From: Chinchilla lanigera
Lineage: Eukaryota > Chordata > Mammalia > Rodentia > Chinchillidae
DNA: 64,000 nt
Assembly: GCF_000276665.1 (NCBI RefSeq)
Contig: NW_004955405.1
Span: 10,984,924 to 11,048,923, forward strand
Direction: 5' to 3'
The position numbers were made by a program, and so were the translations under genes. The notes under the pieces are model-generated. The model was not told the origin of the DNA, did no database searches, and saw only the letters and a list, made by a program, of their open reading frames with translations. This document shows positions 38,721-48,970 of the stretch, piece by piece; the first letter of the stretch is position 1, and every line of letters starts with the position of its first letter.

Positions 38721-40854
38721 GTATAGGTTTCTTGTTGAGAAGACCTATGAAAATCACTGCTGTGTTAATTTAAGCTTCCCTAATAAGCTCCATGCTCAGC
38801 AATTCCTTTGGGTTATCTTACTTAGTAGTGTCAATTACATAGCATTGTATGTTACTCATTTTTATTTTCAAAAACATTACAACCATATCACAGTGATTTT
38901 CTCTGCTGTCAGTTACAAATCAGGAATAGGTCAGAATTATTATTACTTTTTTCCCTTCATGCTGTCAGAAGCAACCATAACCAAATAATTGGAAACTGTT
39001 TCCTGAAGTTGAAACAATTTTTCACCTTATTACTAGGGATAGCAGTGGTAACAGTTCCTAATATAGATTAGAACTCTTATATCATGTTGGCCAATTTGTC
39101 CCAACCCTATAGCATTCCAAGATGTCATCAGTTTCTAGTAATCTGGACATAACTAAAACAGATCACTTTGCTTTTCAGTCAAGAGAATAGAATTCATTTC
39201 CTTTCTTCATGAAGTCTTCCTCTGTCCTGAGAGGAGAACCTCTATAAAAGAAATAAATGCAGACATTCAACAAGTATAGAAGTCAGTGACTCCTTGATCT
39301 TGATCCTCCTGACCACTCATTTTCTTATTACCTAAATCTACAGGAGCCTAGATCAAGAAATCTATATTTGTTTGGGTCATGATGAAAAGTCCTAACAATG
39401 TTATTAGATAACTGTGATGAATTTTAATCTGATGACAGCTTGTGACCCACAAATTAGTTTAAAATTAAAATGCATCCAAAATGAAACTGGCAAGACAACC
39501 ATAATATTAAACTTGTGATTTGCTGTGATAAAATACCTATCTAAAGCACTATGTTAAATACAAATACAATTAATTAACATATTATAACCGAAATTCAAAG
39601 AGACAGTTCTTTAAGGCATTGCCTTATTAAATTCAAATTGGTTGTATAATATTATCTTTTATCATTTTTGTGAATTAAGAAGTCAAAGTAGAGATGGATT
39701 TCTTTAGCTTTGGTAATACACCCTTGACAGAGCTCCAGATATAATCTTTAATCAACCAAAGTCTTCTGCTTTCTTTATCCCAAATGTTCATTCACAATAA
39801 ATTGGTATGTTTCCAATATGCTTAATTTTAAGTTTATTTATAACTTTTAAGCTATAATTACTCAAGATATATGAAATGTAATATTTAAATTCCTTTATAT
39901 ATTAGTTTCAAAATTACTGCACTGATATTTTTTATTACTATTTCACTAATAAACTTGATAAGAAATCAGACTTTTTGGTAATGAATGTTTTAGTGTTTTC
40001 GTTAAACAATAATGTAAATAAAACTAACCAAGGATCTATATATTCATCTCATAGTTTAACATTAAAGAATTTTATGTGCAGTAAAAGGATTCATACACCT
40101 GTTTGCAAGTAATTTAACAACCAAGTTATAGCTTTTTACTCCCAGTTTTTCAGAAGGTACCAAAGAACTATAGAACCTTACAGCGTAATTATGATAACTA
40201 ACATTTTTCCTTAATTAAAGCTTCAGTACTCCTCATATATATTCCTTGCCCAAAACATTCCCAATACATTTAAACAGCCTTAGCTAGAAGAAGAAAGTAC
40301 TACATTTCACCCCCACTATTACACTCATAGAAAGAAAAATCACACTCTTTTTAAAAAAGAGATATTGTAAGGATTGCAATTTCACAACCATTATTTTCAC
40401 TCATTTCCCCAGGAACGCAGTATGCACTTAGTCACTGTTAGCTGGAGAAATGAATGACTGCGTGTGGTTGAATGAGAAACTCAGGGAGAATGCCTCGTCT
40501 CTGGTTGCCACAGGACTACTGCATGGACGCCTGCTGTCGCAGCAGGGCTCCTAAAATCTCTCTGCCATATTTTGTTTTGGTTCATGTGTGTGTAAAAACC
40601 AAAAAAACATTCCGCCCAGCAGGTCTATGCACTAGAGGTCCCATCCATTAAAAAACCAGGATTTGTCACGACGTTCTATGTAAAATTCCCAGGGTCTTCT
40701 CATGAGTCTTGATATTGGCTTTGGCACTAAATCTATTTATACTCGAAAGCAGTCTTGCTCTCACTATTGGTTAGACCTCATGAAATGTGTTCCAGAGACA
40801 GTGCCTACCCCAGGGCTTCAGCTTGGAAACTGGTTAGGTTCACCTTGGGTCGGC

Positions 40855-40974
40855 GGGGGGGGGGNNNNNNNNNNNNNNNNNNNNNNNNNNNNNNNNNNNN
40901 NNNNNNNNNNNNNNNNNNNNNNNNNNNNNNNNNNNNNNNNNNNNNNNNNNNNNNNNNNNNNNNNGGGGGGGGGG
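40855..40974. other. Assembly gap (100 N) inside a poly-G run
   Basis: Ten G on the left (40855-40864), 100 N (40865-40964), then ten G on the right (40965-40974). The gap size is exactly 100, which is a conventional placeholder, so the real length is unknown. The G run lies about 0.65-0.75 kb downstream of PTPRR exon 1 in intron 1 and would be C-rich in the pre-mRNA. Open frames crossing it are artefacts. Confidence 0.98.
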
Positions 40975-41569
40975 CGCTGACCATGGTACTGAAAGAGAAT
41001 AGCTCCTATTTGAAATCTTTCCCTCCACTTACTGGTTTAGAAAATTCGAGTGACAAGAGCAGGGCCCAGAGGAGCCTGGAGTAGCATCCTTAATGCGAAC
41101 CACGCATTTTGGTCTCTCGGGTGGAGTTGTACGTGGTCCATCAGGTTACAGCCTGTTCATCCCTGCCAGCGCTTGCTAAAGCGAGAGACCTTACAAATGT
41201 AAACGCTGCAGTAGAAAATATTACATCTAGCAGGATATCTTGTCTCTCTGCTGAAAAACTGGCAGTCAAGTGCATAGCCTAGAAACAGATGCAGGAAAGG
41301 AGAAAGGGAAGTAAACCTGTATTGATGTTGAAAATATTCAGTATTTGTACAAGGAAAAGAAAATGAAAAGCTGATTTTAGCTTAAGTTTTCAGCTTCCGT
41401 CTTCCAACAGGTGTATTCTTTCACCCTCCCCTCACCTGCACTGCCTTGCTTTGCCTTTCTAAGGCTTTTTTTCTTCTTTTCTTTTCGAGGCAGGCTGTCT
41501 CGAGTCCTTAAGCATGTGCAGTTTCCCATCTCATCCACAGCTCCAGCTCTGCGTCCGGCAACCCCTTAC

Positions 41570-41627
41570 CTGCAGCGTGAAGATTAAGAAGCAGGCACAG
41601 CGCAGGGAAGCCGACTGCTCTCCGCAT
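41570..41627 (-). CDS. PTPRR: PTPRR exon 1 coding part: start codon and signal peptide
   Basis: On the minus strand the ATG at 41627 opens 'MRRAVGFPALCLLLNLHAA', then one base of the next codon, then the donor 'CAG|GTAAGG' (GT at 41569-41568). Joined to exon 2 it gives '…HAAGCFSRNN', the known PTPRR start. The peptide is a textbook signal sequence: basic n-region (RR), leucine-rich core, small residues (AAG) before the likely cleavage, so the long isoform enters the secretory pathway. Kozak context has A at -3 but C at +4. Exon 1 ends in phase 1, matching exon 2. I chose this ATG because the ATG 11 bases upstream is followed at once by a stop. Confidence 0.95.
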
Positions 41628-41632
41628 AGTGT

Positions 41633-41638
41633 TTACAT
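41633..41638 (-). promoter_or_regulatory. PTPRR: Start-stop minimal uORF (ATG-TAA) before the PTPRR start
   Basis: On the minus strand 'ccATGTAAacactATGcgg' shows an upstream ATG followed directly by TAA, with only five bases between the stop and the main ATG. The upstream ATG has T at -3, a weak context. Start-stop elements are known in some mammalian 5' UTRs to stall initiating/terminating ribosomes and damp translation of the main frame. That role here is inference. Confidence 0.7.
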
Positions 41639-43499
41639 GGAGAGGTGGAGGAGAAACTCCGCCACGACCCCACTTCAGGCTGAGTGCCGGGAGAAAGAGC
41701 CACGGCCAGGGTCCTCCGGTCTCCGAACGCTTTCGCAGGTCCCCCGCTGGGGTTTGCAGAGCAGTCGGTCTGTGGCGCCCCCAGAAAGCAGCACCAGCTT
41801 CCTCTCCCTGAGAGCTGGGGAGAGAAAAAAAGAGTAGGAAGCGGGTGAGGGGAACGCGAGCGGGAGGGGTCGAGGTGCTGTGGCCGCGAAGGCTTGGCCT
41901 CGGGAACCCCCGCAGCGCGGCGGTGACAGTGCGGGGACCGCGCCAGCCCCAGAGCCGGGCAGTGCAGCCCAGCAGCAGCCAGACGCGCCGCAGCTACTGA
42001 GCATGCCCAGCGCCGGCCCTCCCGCGGCCCTGGAGTTTCAAATTGAGATTCCACCTCTCCGGGTCTTAGCGGCAGCTCCACGGGCGCAATCGCCACCGCA
42101 GGGGACTGCTTGGGGAGGTGATTTGGGACAAGAGTTGTCACTGTGGAGGTGGTAGGGACTGCAGAGGGAACAGATAGGGGTAGGGACAGACAAACCAGGG
42201 CAGGGAGCCAAAGGAATAAGTGTCAAGTGTGCCACCCACCCTCTCTCTTCTCCAAATCTTGATTTACAAGTGGGCGGAATTCACTGCTGGAAGTAGATGT
42301 GGGCCCACTGACCAGCTTCCCAGGACTGGACTACAGACCTGTAGGCTAGCCGAGCTTTCTGGAATGACTGAGGAAGCGTTCCCAGGGGCAGTCAACTTAG
42401 TGTAAGCAGTAACCGCACAGCCTGTGGGGCCCTTCTTCGGTCCCAGTGGCTCTCTTCTTTATTTCTGTTTCCCATTTGTCTAGCTCAGGACCTGTACATT
42501 GAAACTTTCTCCAAAATGAAGCCCAAATTGTATGACCACACTGATAAAAGTGAGACCAAATGCATTCAGCCCAGTGGAAAATGTCTCTAACACTGAAGCA
42601 AAAGTAGGGACACCTTTGTTTCATGGAAATAACTATATGTAGTCTCCATTTTTTCCGCTTCCCATCCTTGGCTTTCTGTGTCTTTAGGAAAGTCCTTATA
42701 GTCTTCATAACGTGTATGGCTTTTACGCCTCTGTTCATGTCTTTGAGCTGTGGTGATCCTTATTGATGTAGTCACTAATTACTCCCAGCCAGAAAGTCCC
42801 CCAAGCAGACTTCTCTCCTGTAACTATTCTGGGACCATGGGTGCTTCTGCCTTCTTCCTCACTGTCCGCACTTGCAACAGCACCAGGCTAAAATGGACAA
42901 AGGTCTAACCTTGGTCTCATTTTTCCAGGAAGTTCTGAGCTACTGTAGATTATAGGGATCCTTCTCTTCCACAACATTATTTTTAAGCATTGTCATGTAA
43001 TTTTCTTTCAGGTAGTTCGTGTACATTTGGTACATTGTGCAGCTGCAGCCTCCTTGAGAACGTTTGCTTTATGCATTAATTCAAGATGAATAAAGTTGTT
43101 CCAGCCAAGTAAGAGACACTGATAATGAGATACATAACTCATTGAGTGCTTTCTTTCTCCATGTTCTGAGAATTGGAACAGCTAATGGGAAATAGACTCC
43201 CCACCAGAGCTTAAATTAGGCAGAATTTCACAGGAGCTGAGAGCTCAGGCAGTAGCAGCTATTTCTTTTACAATTTATTTCATCTCCAGCTCTGAGAGAC
43301 AAGGCCATGGATTGTACTCTAGCAAGCAGAAGAAGAGAGGGATTAGTTAGATTTTTTGAGCTCTTCAGAAGGACTTTTCTCTTAAAAATATGGGGACATA
43401 TGCATCTTCACTGTCAATAACTTCTCCACTTCCCCCCATGACGCAGCAGGCTGCATTTCTTTGGCCTTACCTTTTCATTTCAAACAAGCCTGGACTGCA

Positions 43500-43940
43500 A
43501 CCACTCCCCATAGTTCAGATTTGCCCTTCCTCAGTTTCCTCTTTCCTGTATCACTTTCAAATACATCCAAAGAATTAATCCTGTTTGTTGCCTATCCTAA
43601 CCTCTCCTTCAACAATGCAATTTGACCTCCATTATCTCAGAGACTAGACAACGTTATTCACTTATTATCCCAACTGCCTAGAGCAGTTATGGCAAGCCTA
43701 TGGCACATGTACCACAGTGGGCACACAGAGCCTTCTCTGTTGGCATGCAAGCCAAGTTGCTCCAGCATCTTCCTAGCAGCCTACCATTGGATATTTAGGC
43801 TTAATCATGGTGTTGGCACTTTCCAGTAAACAATGGGCTTTGGGTTGCAGTTTGGGCACCTAGACTCTAAAAGTTTCCCTGTCCCTGGCCTTGAGCAACC
43901 CTGGGCACAATATGTATTCTTAACAATGAATAAATGAAAA
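43500..43940 (+). repeat. L2 LINE 3' end, split by a hAT element
   Basis: 'gttattcacttattatccca', 'actgcctagag', then (after the hAT insert) 'caaccctgggcacaatatg' and 'aacaatgaataaatgaa'. Together these rebuild the order of the L2 3' terminus ('…ttcactgctgtatccc…gcctagaacagtgcctggcac…aataaatg'). The break point coincides with the 8-bp duplication of the hAT, which supports both calls. Confidence 0.6.
43676..43895 (+). mobile_element. Non-autonomous hAT DNA transposon (204 bp) with 8-bp TSD
   Basis: The element spans 43684-43887 and begins 'cagttatggcaagcctatgg'. It ends 'aaaagtttccctgtccctg', i.e. CAG…CTG ends that look like decayed forms of a hAT terminal repeat (I recall a family with CAGTGATGGCGAACCT ends). 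Internal 'ggcacatgtaccaca' and 'ggcacacagagcc' fit that family. Flanks 'gcctagag' (43676-43683) and 'gccttgag' (43888-43895) match at 7 of 8 bases, the hAT duplication size. No transposase is encoded; it must have been moved in trans. The two end repeats match each other only about half, so it is not very young. Confidence 0.7.
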
Positions 43941-45139
43941 GCAACTGTTTGACAAAACTGGCAGTTAACCTGGTTATTCAAAGTTCTTATTAAATAGACC
44001 TTTGAGATGATGTTTTTAACTGTACTTAGGGTTTAGAGGAGTAACTCCCTTCCCACCTACCAACAGTGCCAAAGCTTTTGCAGGGTTGGGAGTTGGGAAG
44101 AAATAACTGCAGCCCACTTATAAATGATGCATTTCTCTTACTTCCTCCCTTCTTGAAATAATTAATTTCCAACTTAAATGAGTTTCTAAGAAGAAAATGC
44201 AGTTATGGTTAATGAAACAATACTGTAGTAATGCCCCTGAGTCCCCTGCTTTCCCATAGATAAGTCCAATAATTATTTTCAGTCAGAGGATTTAAAATTT
44301 AAATTAATATAATTGGCTGTTATTTTGCCTCCAAGTAGGCTTCTAGTTATATATTTTGCCCAGGGCTATAAGTAGCTGAATTATTAAACTGTGCATGGAA
44401 GTATCTTTAACTGTGAAACTTTCCCATTTTCAGTTTGACTAGATGTACTACTAGAATAGTTCAACAGAGTAAAAATAACCTTGAGTGAGCTGGACATTCA
44501 TTACTAATTTACATGAAACAGATACAGGAGCAAAAAATTCATATTCATAGATAAGTTGATTGAATAGCATACTTCCAGTGGGCTGAATCATATATGTGTG
44601 AAGTCAAAGAAAAAGAAGTGAATTGGTCAATTAGCAAAATAGCTAAACCCTTAACTCTTTCAGAAGTATTATGTAAATTCAAGAATGCTTTTTTTCTTTG
44701 CTTGTGGTCTCATAGTATGGAATGCGATTTTGTGTTTAGAGTGGAAGTTTGGTTAAAACACAACACCAGGATTCTAAAGATCTGGCTCCAATGTAAAGAA
44801 TTATGGAAATTAGTGTAACTCAATCATGCAAATTAATACTGTCCTACACAGCTATGTCTTTGAAAAAATCACAATTTAAAAGACAAGTAGAAAATTAATA
44901 TTATATGGTTGTCTGTCTCAGAAGATGAATAATCTCTATCTTGGGAAATAAAGGGAAAGGCATTTCAGAGCCTGCTCTCAAAGCAGATGTAACCACTACA
45001 AACCACCACATTCATTAGTCTACAAATGAATGAAAAGTATTCACATAGGTTAACATTTCTTAGGCCCCTTTAAGTTGAGACATCAGATCATTGGCTGTTA
45101 GAACTTCCTATGGTTATTTGTGTTTGTATTATTTGAATA

Positions 45140-45320
45140 TAATGATGAGTAACATTGATTGCTTCCTACACTCCAGGCTATGATCTAAGCAAATGGATGT
45201 GCCATTTAAACCTTTTCTATTTCTATAGAGCACTATAATGATTCCATTTTAGAGATGAGACAATTAAGTCATAGAGAAGTAACCTGACCCAAAATCAAGC
45301 AGTAAGCCATCAACCAAAAC
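45140..45320 (-). repeat. MIR SINE relic
   Basis: Antisense MIR order: 'acactccaggctatgatcta', 'gccatttaaaccttttct', 'ccattttagagatgagaca', 'gtaacctgacccaaaatca'. The 'ttagagatgaga' core is diagnostic. Confidence 0.7.
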
Positions 45321-45450
45321 GTAAGTTGATAGAGTTAGGATGTACATGGAATAATTTGATACCAAAGCACTATGATACACTATCTCTCATAATGCACAAC
45401 CACACACAGACACTTACATGCACACACATTTGTTCAGCTGAATCGGGTAT

Positions 45451-45589
45451 TGAAATCACAGTCAGAGGGGCTGGGGATTTAGCTCAGCGGCAAAACGCCT
45501 GCCTGGCAAGCGCAACGTCGTGAGTTTGGTTCCCGGTACCGGAGAAAAACCAAAAAAAAAAAAAGAAAATACTGAAATCACAGTCAGAG
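45451..45589 (+). mobile_element. ID SINE with target-site duplication
   Basis: The body starts at 45467 'ggggctggggatttagctca', carries a tRNA-like A box and a B-box-like 'gtttggttcccgg', and ends in an A-rich tail. The 16-17 base duplication 'tgaaatcacagtcagag' flanks it perfectly (45451-45467 and 45573-45589), so it is a fairly recent insertion. ID RNA is Pol III transcribed and mobilised by L1. Confidence 0.95.
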
Positions 45590-45879
45590 CATGTGTTGCT
45601 AAGCTCCACCTGCACTAAAAATGCTCTGAGAAACACCCTGAAGAAGATTGTCTCCAGAAAAATGAGACCCTGCCTGTGGCAATAGACAGTTGGCTGTAGC
45701 ACCTAAGGAACAAAGGCAGACTATAAGCAAAATCATGTTTAGAAGAATATGTTAGAAGGATGCTTAAGGTAGAATGGAAGAAATGTATTTCTCTATGGAG
45801 GAGGGGGCAGAAGTTGAGATAGGTACCAGGCAAGATGGTGTTATTGGAGAATGGGGAGGAAAAGCACTAAAATTTGCAA

Positions 45880-46075
45880 AATGCACAGTGTCATGTGAAC
45901 TCTCATGAGAGCTCTGATTATTTTCCTTTGGGGATGGAAGAGATGACTGAAGCTCAGTGAGGTATAATCTAACCGAATTCATCCACCAATAAATAGTAAC
46001 ACTGGTATTTGAACTCAGGTCTGGTGCCTGCTAGAACTACGCTGTTAGCAACTGCATTATAATGACTCCCTGCTT
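45880..46075 (-). repeat. MIR SINE relic
   Basis: 'gatgactgaagctcagtgag', 'aaatagtaacactggtattt', 'gaactcaggtctggtgcctg' are in antisense MIR order ending at the tRNA-like end near 46070. Confidence 0.55.
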
Positions 46076-46084
46076 AATGATAGA

Positions 46085-46400
46085 TCTTACTTCCATTATT
46101 CAGCCATAAGGAAGAATACAGTCTTATCATTTCCAGCAAAATGGATAGGACTCAGGTACATTATGCTAAGTGAAATAAGCCAGACACAGAGAAGTGCCTC
46201 ATGTTCACTCTCACATGTGGAAGGTACAAAATGTCAACCTGAATGAAGAGCAATTAGAAGAGGTTTGGAAGGGTGGTGGGGAGGGAGGATAAAGAGAGTT
46301 TGGATTTGATCAGTACACTCTGAACCCACATGTTGAAATATCACATTAAACCCATTCACATGTACAATTAGTACATGTTAATAAAAAATAAAAATGTAAC
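46085..46400 (+). mobile_element. L1 LINE 3' end
   Basis: 'ttattcagccataaggaaga', 'gcaaaatggataggactcag', 'gctaagtgaaataagccaga', then a G-rich 3' UTR ('ggtggggagggaggata') and 'gtacatgttaataaaaaata'. This is a 5'-truncated L1 insertion, the normal outcome of incomplete reverse transcription. Confidence 0.85.
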
Positions 46401-46488
46401 AAAGGAAAATGGCAAAAACTTCAGAAAATAGTGGAATCATTAGAGTGTATTAATAAAATTTAAAAGTATGATATAAGAAACATAAATA

Positions 46489-46672
46489 AAAGCAGACTTT
46501 TCTGGGAACAGTGGCACATACCTGTAATCCCAGTGCTCATGAGACAGGAGGATGGCTAGCTCAAGGCCAGTTGAGGTTAAATAGTAAGTTCAAAGCCAGC
46601 CTGTACTACATAATGAGATTCTGTCTCAAAAATAGAAACAAAAATTAAAAAACACAAACAGTAACAGACTTC
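46489..46672 (+). mobile_element. B1-type (7SL) SINE
   Basis: Sense orientation: 'cagtggcacatacctgtaat', 'cccagtgctcatgagacagg', 'aaagccagcctgtactacat', 'gagattctgtctcaaaaata' and an A-rich tail. An imperfect duplication 'aagcagactt'/'aacagactt' flanks it. It has some extra bases in the middle ('ttgaggttaaatagtaa') compared with a plain B1. Confidence 0.88.
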
Positions 46673-46681
46673 AAGGTGAAT

Positions 46682-46836
46682 AACAGTTATATTTTATTTT
46701 ATTTTATTTTATTTATTTATTTTTTTTTTTTTTTTGGTTTTTCTCCGGTACCGGGAACCGAACTCACGACCTTGCGCTTGCCAGGCAGGCGCTTTTGCCG
46801 CTGAGCTAAATCCCCAGCCCCAACAGTTATATTTTA
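46682..46836 (-). mobile_element. ID SINE with target-site duplication
   Basis: Antisense ID: long T-rich tail (including an ATTTT-rich part), 'ctccggtaccgggaaccgaa', 'gcgcttgccaggcaggcgct', 'gctaaatccccagcccc'. The perfect 15-base duplication 'aacagttatatttta' at 46682-46696 and 46822-46836 defines the ends. The B box keeps CpGs, a sign of youth. Confidence 0.95.
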
Positions 46837-46856
46837 TAATTTACCATAACTGTGGT

Positions 46857-46866
46857 TTTCTCTCTC

Positions 46867-46897
<31 letters not shown>

Positions 46898-46971
46898 GTA
46901 CCTGGAATTCAACTCACAACCTTGTGCTGGCCAGGCAGGCACTGTGCCATTGAGGTATATCCCTGGCCCCC
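46857..46971 (-). mobile_element. ID SINE, diverged, with (TC)n at its tail
   Basis: A (TC)n run and poly-T precede 'ggtacctggaattcaactca', 'ccttgtgctggccaggcagg' and 'atatccctggcccc', so it is an antisense ID with more mutations than its neighbour only 20 bases away. The two ID copies lie head to tail in the same orientation but have separate tails, so they are independent insertions. Confidence 0.88.
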
Positions 46972-47148
46972 TATAATGGAAGTTTTGTTAAGATTTATTT
47001 ATTTGTGGCATTTGATTCACACACACACAAAGGCAGTGGTGTATATCTAAGAAACAAAATTTAAACACTTACAACAAGCCAGATAATTTTTTTGTATACA
47101 TGTATGAATTACACTGTCCTAGTAAAATATAGTGTATCAAAAACAGTG

Positions 47149-47543
47149 TTTTGGTTTGGATAAAAAATATTCCTCCAAAGTATCATACGTTCAGCAGCAG
47201 GCTTTTGGAAGTTGATTAGATCATGAGGACACTAACCTCATGAATGGATTACTGTGCTGTTATGAGATAAGGCCTAGCTGGAGGAAGTTTATCACTGGCG
47301 GCAGGACTTTGGGATGTGTCTTGTCTCCAGCTTCTTCTCTGGCTGTTTCCATCTCTGGGCTCCCTGCCTGCCATGGGGCAAACAACTTTCCCCTGCCATG
47401 CCCTCTGCTATATTTCACTTTGGAGCCAACCAACCATGGACTGAAACCTCTGAAACCATCAACCAAAGTAAACTTTTCCTTCTGTCACTTACCTTTCTTA
47501 TATTTGGTCTCAGAGACAAAGAGCTGACTGATACGGCAGAGAG
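47149..47543 (+). mobile_element. MaLR-type solo LTR
   Basis: 'gttgattagatcatgaggac', 'cctcatgaatggattactg', 'ctgttatgagataaggc', later 'actgaaacctctgaaacca' and 'tatttggtctcagagacaaa' follow the LTR order of the MST/MT type of MaLR. No internal sequence is next to it, so it is a solo LTR. Its T-rich, coding-free body explains the open frames at 47240-47628 in all frames. Confidence 0.8.
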
Positions 47544-48539
47544 GCTATACACACCTCTAAATTCTGCTATTGGTTCTCATTCAAATTTTATTTCAAATGA
47601 GGTACAAATTTTCCCCAATGTTAGCTAACCCATGGTAGCAGCACACTGTACTGTCATGTACTGTAAAGGTCAGATTCATCCAAGATGTTGGTAATAGATT
47701 TATTGCAAACCGCTGACTCTCCAGCATTAGCTCTCTGTACATCCCAAGACATTAATCAGGCTGCACTTATACCATCCGTCATCCTGAGTGGCACACAGAT
47801 GTGAGAGCCCTGGATATAGCTTATGCCAGCTACTCAGGGCCATTCAAATACATTTTCCACAAAAATGGGGCCATTCTTTTAGATTTCCTTGAATGAGACC
47901 ACTTTGGAATGACTTGTTCACCCAATAGCCTGGAACACTAAGAATATTTAGAGAAGAGCATTATGGCATGAATAAATCATTTCATCTGACACCATTTCAG
48001 TTGCATGTCTCTCTCCTGTAACTACAATATGATCTAAAAGAACATCTCTCAAATGTAGGCCTCTATGCCTCTCTCACTGACTGCTCAACCTTTTAAACTA
48101 AAAGTCAGTGTTTGATGCTTTTCTCTTTCTTACACTTCCTTCTTTCCCGAATTCTCACAGCTGTGTGTCTACAGTAGAAAAGTTTCTGGTTTATCAGTCT
48201 ATGGTTTTGTTTTGATAAAGAGGTATTTTCAGAAAAAATATTCTGTTAACCACCGGTACCTTTATAAAATGGAAAAGAAAGAAGAAATGTTACGAAAAAA
48301 TGTCTACTAACTATAACAGAACCACTAATATACCCAGTCAACCAAACAATTGTCTGTGTATAATTGTGATTCATTCATTAAAAACCCACTTGATCTGGGG
48401 TATTGTTAATGTCTTTTTCAGTGAATATATCAGGAAATATGATTTTAAGTCAAGTTATAATAGGATATGCTGTATTACATACATTCTAAAGCAGTGGAAT
48501 AACTGCTGATATTTTATTGATCTATCATTTGATTTAAAA

Positions 48540-48970
48540 CAATTACTCAAATACACACTGAATATGTATATTAAGCCAGGAAGTATTTTAAGTACTTGAG
48601 ATACATTGCTGATCAAAGTAGACTAACATTTCTGTCCTCATAGAGGTTATGTTCTTAGTGAAATAAACACACACTTAGCAGTGAATACATGAAATAAGTA
48701 AATTATAGTAAATTATATAGTGGAGTAGAAGTTGATGACTACTACAGAAAAGAAAAGACAGAGGAAGAGGGATTAGGAGTATGAAGTTGAGAGGAGAGTG
48801 TGAGTGTCAGGAGTTCGCAGAATGAAATAAGTTCCTAAGTGGAGCCATGTGTAAAAAGTGAACATGGAGCAGAAACTTGAAGTTGATGAATGAGTTATCA
48901 AGACCGGTACCTGTGTAAAGAACTTGCTGGGCAAATGGAGCAGAAACAGTAAAGGCTCCTGTTATTCCAC
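48540..48970 (-). repeat. L2 LINE relic (antisense)
   Basis: 'gaatatgtatattaagccagg', 'cattgctgatcaaagtagac', 'ctgtcctcatagaggttatg', 'gtaaagaacttgctgggca' reproduce the antisense L2 order from its 3' end inward. Confidence 0.6.

Larger units (their letters stand above)
18623..41569 (-). other. PTPRR: PTPRR intron 1, about 22.9 kb
   Basis: A GT-AG intron bounded by 'CAG|GTAAGG' after exon 1 and 'CTTCTTTTTTCTTTTAG' before exon 2. It holds repeats listed separately. Stretches with nothing I can name include 18660-19500, 20040-21040, 26430-27290, 27490-27860, 28000-30120, 30260-31300, 32280-33960 (apart from a weak MIR-like patch near 33790-33900), 34070-35610 and 37900-40850. Open frames in these stretches are short and lack codon or domain signal. 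The other PTPRR isoforms known in mammals start from promoters further 3' and are not expected here. Confidence 0.9.
41380..42120 (-). promoter_or_regulatory. PTPRR: CpG-island promoter of PTPRR
   Basis: CpG dinucleotides are rare elsewhere in the window but dense here, especially 41820-42110 (for example 'ccgcagcgcggcgg', 'ggaccgcgcc', 'gacgcgccgcag'). No TATA box stands out, as is usual for CpG-island promoters. The 5' UTR must run upstream (rightwards) from the start codon at 41627; the transcription start cannot be fixed from sequence but probably lies between 41700 and 42050. The plus-strand open frames here are GC-driven shadows; I see no evidence of a divergent gene. Confidence 0.8.

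Noticed and set aside
41584..42141. 185-codon minus-strand open frame in the CpG island as the main product
   Set aside because: Long frames are expected by chance in GC-rich DNA. The true PTPRR start uses another frame at 41627, proved by the in-phase joining of exon 2.
41514..42155. Divergent plus-strand gene at the CpG island
   Set aside because: The plus-strand frames (41514-41837, 41880-42155) have no recognisable protein similarity and no clear donor site; a non-coding divergent transcript is possible but not supported.
45467..45540. Functional tRNA gene
   Set aside because: The tRNA-like A and B boxes belong to an ID SINE with an A-tail and target duplication; it does not keep a full cloverleaf.
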